DNA of 8,848 nucleotides from an uncultured Lachnospiraceae bacterium. Its GTDB lineage: Bacteria > Bacillota > Clostridia > Lachnospirales > Lachnospiraceae. The stretch is taken from assembly GCA_910577655.1 (NCBI GenBank), contig CAJTOW010000141.1, positions 1 to 8,848 on the forward strand, written 5' to 3'. A model generated the notes under the pieces. The model saw only the letters and a list, made by a program, of their open reading frames with translations. It did not search any database and had not been told where the DNA came from. Positions within the stretch are counted from its first letter, which is position 1. Every line of letters begins with the position of its first letter. Below are positions 6,206-8,848 of the stretch, piece by piece. A program made the translations under genes and the position numbers.

Positions 6206-6727
6206 ATGAAAGCAAACATCACCCTCATCGGCATGCCCGCCTCAGGCAAAAGCACCATAGGCGTTCTCCTGGCCAAGCGGCTGGGCTACTCCTTCGTGGA
6301 TGTGGATATCGTGATCCAGGAAAAGACAGGAAAGCTTTTAAAGGAGATCATTGCCCAGGAAGGTACAGAAGGCTTTCTGCGGATTGAGGACCAGATCAAC
6401 CAGGAGCTGGATGTACGCCGGTCCGTCATTGCTCCCGGAGGCAGCGTCATCTACGGGGAAGGAGCTATGAAGCATCTGAAAGAGATCAGCACAGTAGTGT
6501 ATTTAAAACTCAGCTACCAGGCGGTGCGGCGTCGTCTGGGCAATCTGAAAGACCGGGGTGTGGCCTTAAAGGACGGAATGACTTTGCGGGACTTGTATAA
6601 CGAGCGCGTGCCGCTGTATGAGCGGTATGCGGATATCACGGTGGATGAGACCGGAAAGACACCAGGGCAGACCGTGGATGAGCTGCGGGCTATTATGGAG
6701 CTACGGCTGGGGCGTTTTCACAAATAG
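6206..6727 (+). CDS. aroK: Shikimate kinase-like P-loop kinase
   Basis: It most likely transfers phosphate from ATP to the 3-hydroxyl of shikimate, the fifth step of chorismate synthesis. The 173 residues match the compact family. Walker A is GMPASGKST (9-17). Shikimate-binding positions of the family have counterparts: D34 in VDVD, R59 in FLRIE, the GG pair 78-79 in APGGS, and R134 in ERVPLYERYAD. R118 sits at the lid. The lid reads DRGVALK rather than the usual RPLL, and FLRIE replaces FRxxE, so this is a divergent clade and another small-molecule substrate is possible. The start is 6206, where GGAG (6196-6199) lies six bases upstream. Longer in-frame starts would read through the inverted-repeat element and look spurious. 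No other aromatic-pathway gene is in the window. Confidence 0.75.
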   Translation: MKANITLIGMPASGKSTIGVLLAKRLGYSFVDVDIVIQEKTGKLLKEIIAQEGTEGFLRIEDQINQELDVRRSVIAPGGSVIYGEGAMKHLKEISTVVYLKLSYQAVRRRLGNLKDRGVALKDGMTLRDLYNERVPLYERYADITVDETGKTPGQTVDELRAIMELRLGRFHK

Positions 6728-6769
6728 AGACCTTTGGTGAAAAAGGAAGGAAAGGAACCGTTCAGACAG

Positions 6770-6816
6770 GCCTGCCCATCCGCTGCGCCGACCGTACGAA
6801 AACTTAGTGGGCAGGC
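6770..6816. repeat. Inverted repeat in the gap before the PGM-like gene
   Basis: GCCTGCCC (6770-6777) is the exact reverse complement of GGGCAGGC (6809-6816), with a 31-base interior holding CCGTACG. It starts about 40 bases after the kinase stop and has no T-tract. Together with the palindrome at 6856-6886 it makes this 190-bp gap largely repeat-like. It may be a terminator-like stem or part of a larger compound repeat. Confidence 0.45.
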
Positions 6817-6855
6817 ATAGGGCCATGGCGAAGCGATTCTAAATGGTTATATGCC

Positions 6856-6886
6856 GTAACAGTTCAAGAGGTATCAGAACTTTTAC
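6856..6886. repeat. Dispersed palindromic element, family 1, single copy
   Basis: GTAACAGTTC (6856-6865) and GAACTTTTAC (6877-6886) form a ten-base stem with one mismatch around an 11-base loop, AAGAGGTATCA. The left arm and loop closely resemble the 37-bp units at 2-112 (TAACAGYTCAGGGGGTATCTGAAC). It lies 30 bp before the next ATG, so it would be within the leader. Confidence 0.65.
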
Positions 6887-6916
6887 ATACACAAAAAAGC
6901 AGGAGGAAAACAGATT

Positions 6917-8125
6917 ATGAAATATATTGTAATGCTGGGCGACGGAATGGCAGATTATCCGGTAGAGTCCCTGGGGGGCAGGACACCGCTGCAGGTGGCA
7001 AAGAAGCCTAATATTGACCGGCTGGCAAAATACGGGAAGATGGGTATGGTAAAGACGGTTCCCGACGGGATGAAGCCGGGAAGTGACGTAGCCAACCTGG
7101 CAGCCATGGGCTACAATCCCCAGGAATGCTATACCGGGCGCTCCCCCCTGGAGGCGGTGAGTATCGGGATCCAGATGAATGATACGGATGTGGCCTTCCG
7201 CTGCAACCTGGTGACTCTGTCTGACGAGCCGGAGTACGCAGACAAGACCATGATGGACTACAGCTCCGGTGAGATCACCACGGCGGAGGCCTCCCAGTTG
7301 ATCGCGGCGGTCAATGACGCCTTCCGCACAGATGAGATCTTGTTCTATCCAGGTATCAGCTACCGCCATTGTATGATCTGGCATGAGGGCCCGGTGGGTC
7401 TGGATCTGACCCCGCCCCACGACATTTCCGACCGGAAGATCACAGAGTATCTGCCGGGGAATCCCCTGATCCTGGATCTGATGCGCCGCAGCTATGAGGT
7501 GCTCAAGGATCACCCGGTCAACAAGGATCGGATTGCACGGGGTTTAAATCCCGCCAATTCCATCTGGCTGTGGGGCGAAGGCACCCGTCCTGGCGTGTCC
7601 CGGTTTGAAGCTGCCTATGGCGTAAAAGGATCTGTCATCTCCGCCGTGGATCTGATCAAGGGCATCGGACTCTGTGCAGGCATGAAGGTCATAGAGGTGG
7701 AAGGCGCCACCGGCAATATTGATACCAATTTCCGGGGCAAAGGGGAGGCGGCGCTTAAGACCCTGCTGGATGGACAGGATCTGGTGTACATCCATGTGGA
7801 AGCTCCCGACGAGTGCGGCCACCACGGGGACTTGGAGGGGAAGATCCGCTCCATTGAGCTGATTGACGAGGAGATCGTGGGGCCGCTTCTGGCAGGACTT
7901 GAGAAGGCCGGAGAGGAGTATTCCATTCTGGTGATGCCGGATCATCCCACGCCGGTGTCCATCAAGACCCATATCTCTGATCCGATTCCATTTTTGCTGT
8001 ACCGCAGCGACAAGAAGGAAGAATCCGGCGCAGATGCATACAATGAAGTAACAGCTGCCGCCACCGGAAGTTTTGTGCCGGAAGGATTCCGGCTGATGAA
8101 GGAGCTGCTGGGGCAGGAACTGTAG
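6917..8125 (+). CDS. Cofactor-independent phosphoglycerate mutase-like enzyme (ApgM type or proposed homoserine kinase)
   Basis: This is a cytoplasmic alkaline phosphatase-superfamily enzyme of the archaeal-type phosphoglycerate mutase group. Its 402 residues fit that group and not the GpmI form of about 510. The metal site and nucleophile are visible: GDGMAD (8-13), S56 in PGSDVANLAAMGYNP, DECGHH (298-303), PDHPTP with D342/H343, and H352 in KTHISDP. Canonical members interconvert 3- and 2-phosphoglycerate. A closely related bacterial clade of this length has been proposed to act as homoserine kinase in threonine synthesis, and I cannot separate the two by eye, so no symbol is given. AGGAGG at 6901-6906 lies ten bases before the ATG. 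No threonine or glycolytic partner gene is adjacent. A strong terminator lies about 95 bp downstream. Confidence 0.88.
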   Translation: MKYIVMLGDGMADYPVESLGGRTPLQVAKKPNIDRLAKYGKMGMVKTVPDGMKPGSDVANLAAMGYNPQECYTGRSPLEAVSIGIQMNDTDVAFRCNLVTLSDEPEYADKTMMDYSSGEITTAEASQLIAAVNDAFRTDEILFYPGISYRHCMIWHEGPVGLDLTPPHDISDRKITEYLPGNPLILDLMRRSYEVLKDHPVNKDRIARGLNPANSIWLWGEGTRPGVSRFEAAYGVKGSVISAVDLIKGIGLCAGMKVIEVEGATGNIDTNFRGKGEAALKTLLDGQDLVYIHVEAPDECGHHGDLEGKIRSIELIDEEIVGPLLAGLEKAGEEYSILVMPDHPTPVSIKTHISDPIPFLLYRSDKKEESGADAYNEVTAAATGSFVPEGFRLMKELLGQEL

Positions 8126-8135
8126 GAGCTGGAGT

Positions 8136-8170
8136 TGTAACGCCCGGACATGTCCGGACCCTTACGATTC
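8136..8170. repeat. Dispersed palindromic element, family 2, copy B
   Basis: TGTAACG (8136-8142) and ACCCTTACGATTC (8158-8170) flank a perfect 14-bp palindrome, CCGGACATGTCCGG (8144-8157). The outer GTAA/TTAC arms extend the stem. The flanking blocks match those at 1906-1947. It starts just after the PGM-like gene and has no T-run directly behind the stem, although ATACGTTTTT follows. Confidence 0.6.
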
Positions 8171-8219
8171 ATACGTTTTTATGAAGGGGGCCGCGGATAG
8201 ATGGATGAGGCAGCCATTG

Positions 8220-8271
8220 AAAAACAGGCAAGCGTGATACTGGCGATCAGTATACGCATTGCCTGTTTTTT
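8220..8271. terminator. Strong, probably bidirectional intrinsic terminator
   Basis: ACAGGCAA (8224-8231), GCGT (8232-8235) and ATACTG (8237-8242) pair in order with TTGCCTGT (8259-8266), ACGC (8254-8257) and CAGTAT (8248-8253), leaving two single-base bulges and a five-base loop. The stem is preceded by a run of A (8220-8224) and followed by a run of T (8266-8271), so it can terminate in both directions. It closes the PGM-like transcription unit. Confidence 0.9.
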
Positions 8272-8297
8272 GTAACAGAACCCCCTTGAATTGTTAC
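8272..8297. repeat. Dispersed palindromic element, family 1, reverse copy
   Basis: GTAACA (8272-8277) and TGTTAC (8292-8297) bound a 26-bp element. Its reverse complement begins GTAACAATTCAAGGGGGT and resembles the family 1 units at 2-112 and 6856-6886. It directly abuts the T-tract of the preceding terminator. Confidence 0.6.
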
Positions 8298-8628
8298 TGT
8301 TTTTCATATGCAGCGGTTTGGGGCGGAAATATTCCCGGAAAACAATGCCGGATGGTTCATTTTTGTAACTCCATACTGCCATAAACGCAATCGTTCAGAT
8401 GGAGCTGCTCTCTTGCATCCGAAAAGTGCCGGGGATAAGAAGCTTTGGGCGTCCGCCAGATATCAAATCCAGGAAACACACGCTGAAAATATCCGGAAAA
8501 TCTGAATTTGCAACATCACATTCTGCAAAAATATGCAGAAAAAATCCCATCAGACAAAAAGTTACAAGAATTTTTTATAAAAAATCCATTTTTTGCCCTT
8601 CGCGAGACACTTTGCGAGATAGGGTGTG
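8298..8628. other. Intergenic stretch without a recognisable gene
   Basis: Short open frames exist on both strands but none has a ribosome binding site, a recognisable motif or a fitting start. Small inverted repeats occur: CTCCAT/ATGGAG between about 8369 and 8405, and TTCTGCA/TGCAGAA at 8521-8540. The segment 8571-8584 (TTTTTTATAAAAAA) is a perfect A/T palindrome about 50 bases upstream of the promoter at 8629-8637 and might act as an UP-type or curved sequence. Nothing else is seen. Confidence 0.5.
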
Positions 8629-8637
8629 TGGTATACT
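8629..8637 (+). promoter_or_regulatory. Extended -10 promoter near the right edge
   Basis: TGG-TATACT (8629-8637) is an extended -10 element with 5 of 6 matches to TATAAT. No good -35 is found at 17 bases (ACTTTG); TTGCGA at 8612-8617 is only 14 bases away. A/T-rich runs lie upstream. Transcription would begin near 8644 and read rightward into the hairpin-rich stretch. Confidence 0.45.
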
Positions 8638-8644
8638 GGTATAT

Positions 8645-8848
8645 GACAAGGCAATGCTGTGCCTGCTACGACCAGCAGCAGCCTGCCGCCAGTACATACC
8701 ATAGTAAACCCCCATGCCTGTCATCAGGCACCGCCATGAATGAAAGGGGTTTACTGTGAGCCTCCGGCGGATGCACACAAAATGCCAAAAACAGGCATTT
8801 TGGCGCTGGTACGGACAGCGCAGCGAGTGCGCAGTCCTACTTGGAGGA
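8645..8848 (+). ncRNA. Hairpin-rich leader or small RNA ending in a Shine-Dalgarno-like sequence
   Basis: Four hairpins follow one another. AGGCA/TGCCT is at 8649-8664. ATAGTAAACCCC (8701-8712) pairs with GGGGTTTACTGT (8746-8757) and encloses GCCTG/CAGGC. AAAATGCC (8779-8786) pairs with GGCATTTT (8794-8801). GTA-c-GGAC-a-GCGCA (8809-8822) pairs with TGCGC-a-GTCC-TAC (8828-8840). GGAGGA (8843-8848) then lies at the very edge of the window, suggesting a gene just beyond and a structured 5' leader of about 200 nt. It does not match any riboswitch, tmRNA, RNase P or SRP RNA that I know. Part of it could instead be dispersed repeat DNA. Confidence 0.4.

Noticed and set aside
8179..8382. Minus-strand 67-codon frame with a hydrophobic stretch
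   Set aside because: The frame spans the intrinsic terminator and the palindromic element, which explains its composition.
8508..8759. Small 83-codon frame starting with TTG
   Set aside because: It has no ribosome binding site, and it runs through the promoter and hairpins. No recognisable motif.

Overview
The window looks like chromosome from a Lachnospiraceae-type member of the Clostridia (Clostridium cluster XIVa). This is inferred from the protein sequences, GGAGG-type ribosome binding sites, fairly GC-rich housekeeping genes and intergenic gaps full of palindromic repeats. No rRNA or species marker is present, so the genus is not fixed.

Layout: (1) 1-849: three tandem 37-bp palindromic units lead into the 3' end of an OmpR-type response regulator on the minus strand. 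(2) 1087-1889: an AT-rich scar in which a fragment of a GHKL (MORC/Hsp90-like) ATPase abuts the C-terminal part of an adenine-specific DNA methyltransferase. This looks like the remains of a restriction-modification or defence locus. (3) 1950-3154: a ROK glucokinase with a recognisable promoter and two strong hairpins behind it. (4) 3155-5225: a long leader and a CBS/DRTGG-regulated family II inorganic pyrophosphatase. (5) 5376-5939: a flavin reductase-like FMN-binding protein. (6) 6000-6145: a 146-bp element bounded by perfect 30-bp inverted repeats. (7) 6206-6727: a shikimate kinase-like P-loop kinase. (8) 6917-8125: a phosphoglycerate mutase-like enzyme of the alkaline phosphatase superfamily (ApgM type or the proposed homoserine kinase clade). 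(9) 8126-8848: no convincing gene, but palindromic repeats, a strong terminator, an extended -10 promoter and a run of hairpins ending in a Shine-Dalgarno-like sequence at the window edge.

All intact plus-strand genes are metabolic: glucose phosphorylation, pyrophosphate removal, flavin reduction, aromatic precursor phosphorylation and a glycolytic or threonine-pathway step. They are separated by 150-500 bp gaps with their own signals, so they look like neighbouring single genes rather than one operon.

The most unusual content is between the genes. At least two dispersed palindromic families occur: GTAACAGTTC...GAACTGTTAC-like, and TGTAACG...ACCCTTACGATTC. There is also the 146-bp inverted-repeat element, and a response regulator whose C-terminal tail is encoded by repeat DNA. 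I found no CRISPR array, no tRNA or rRNA, no transposase and no complete new defence system; the nearest to one is the truncated ATPase/methyltransferase pair.
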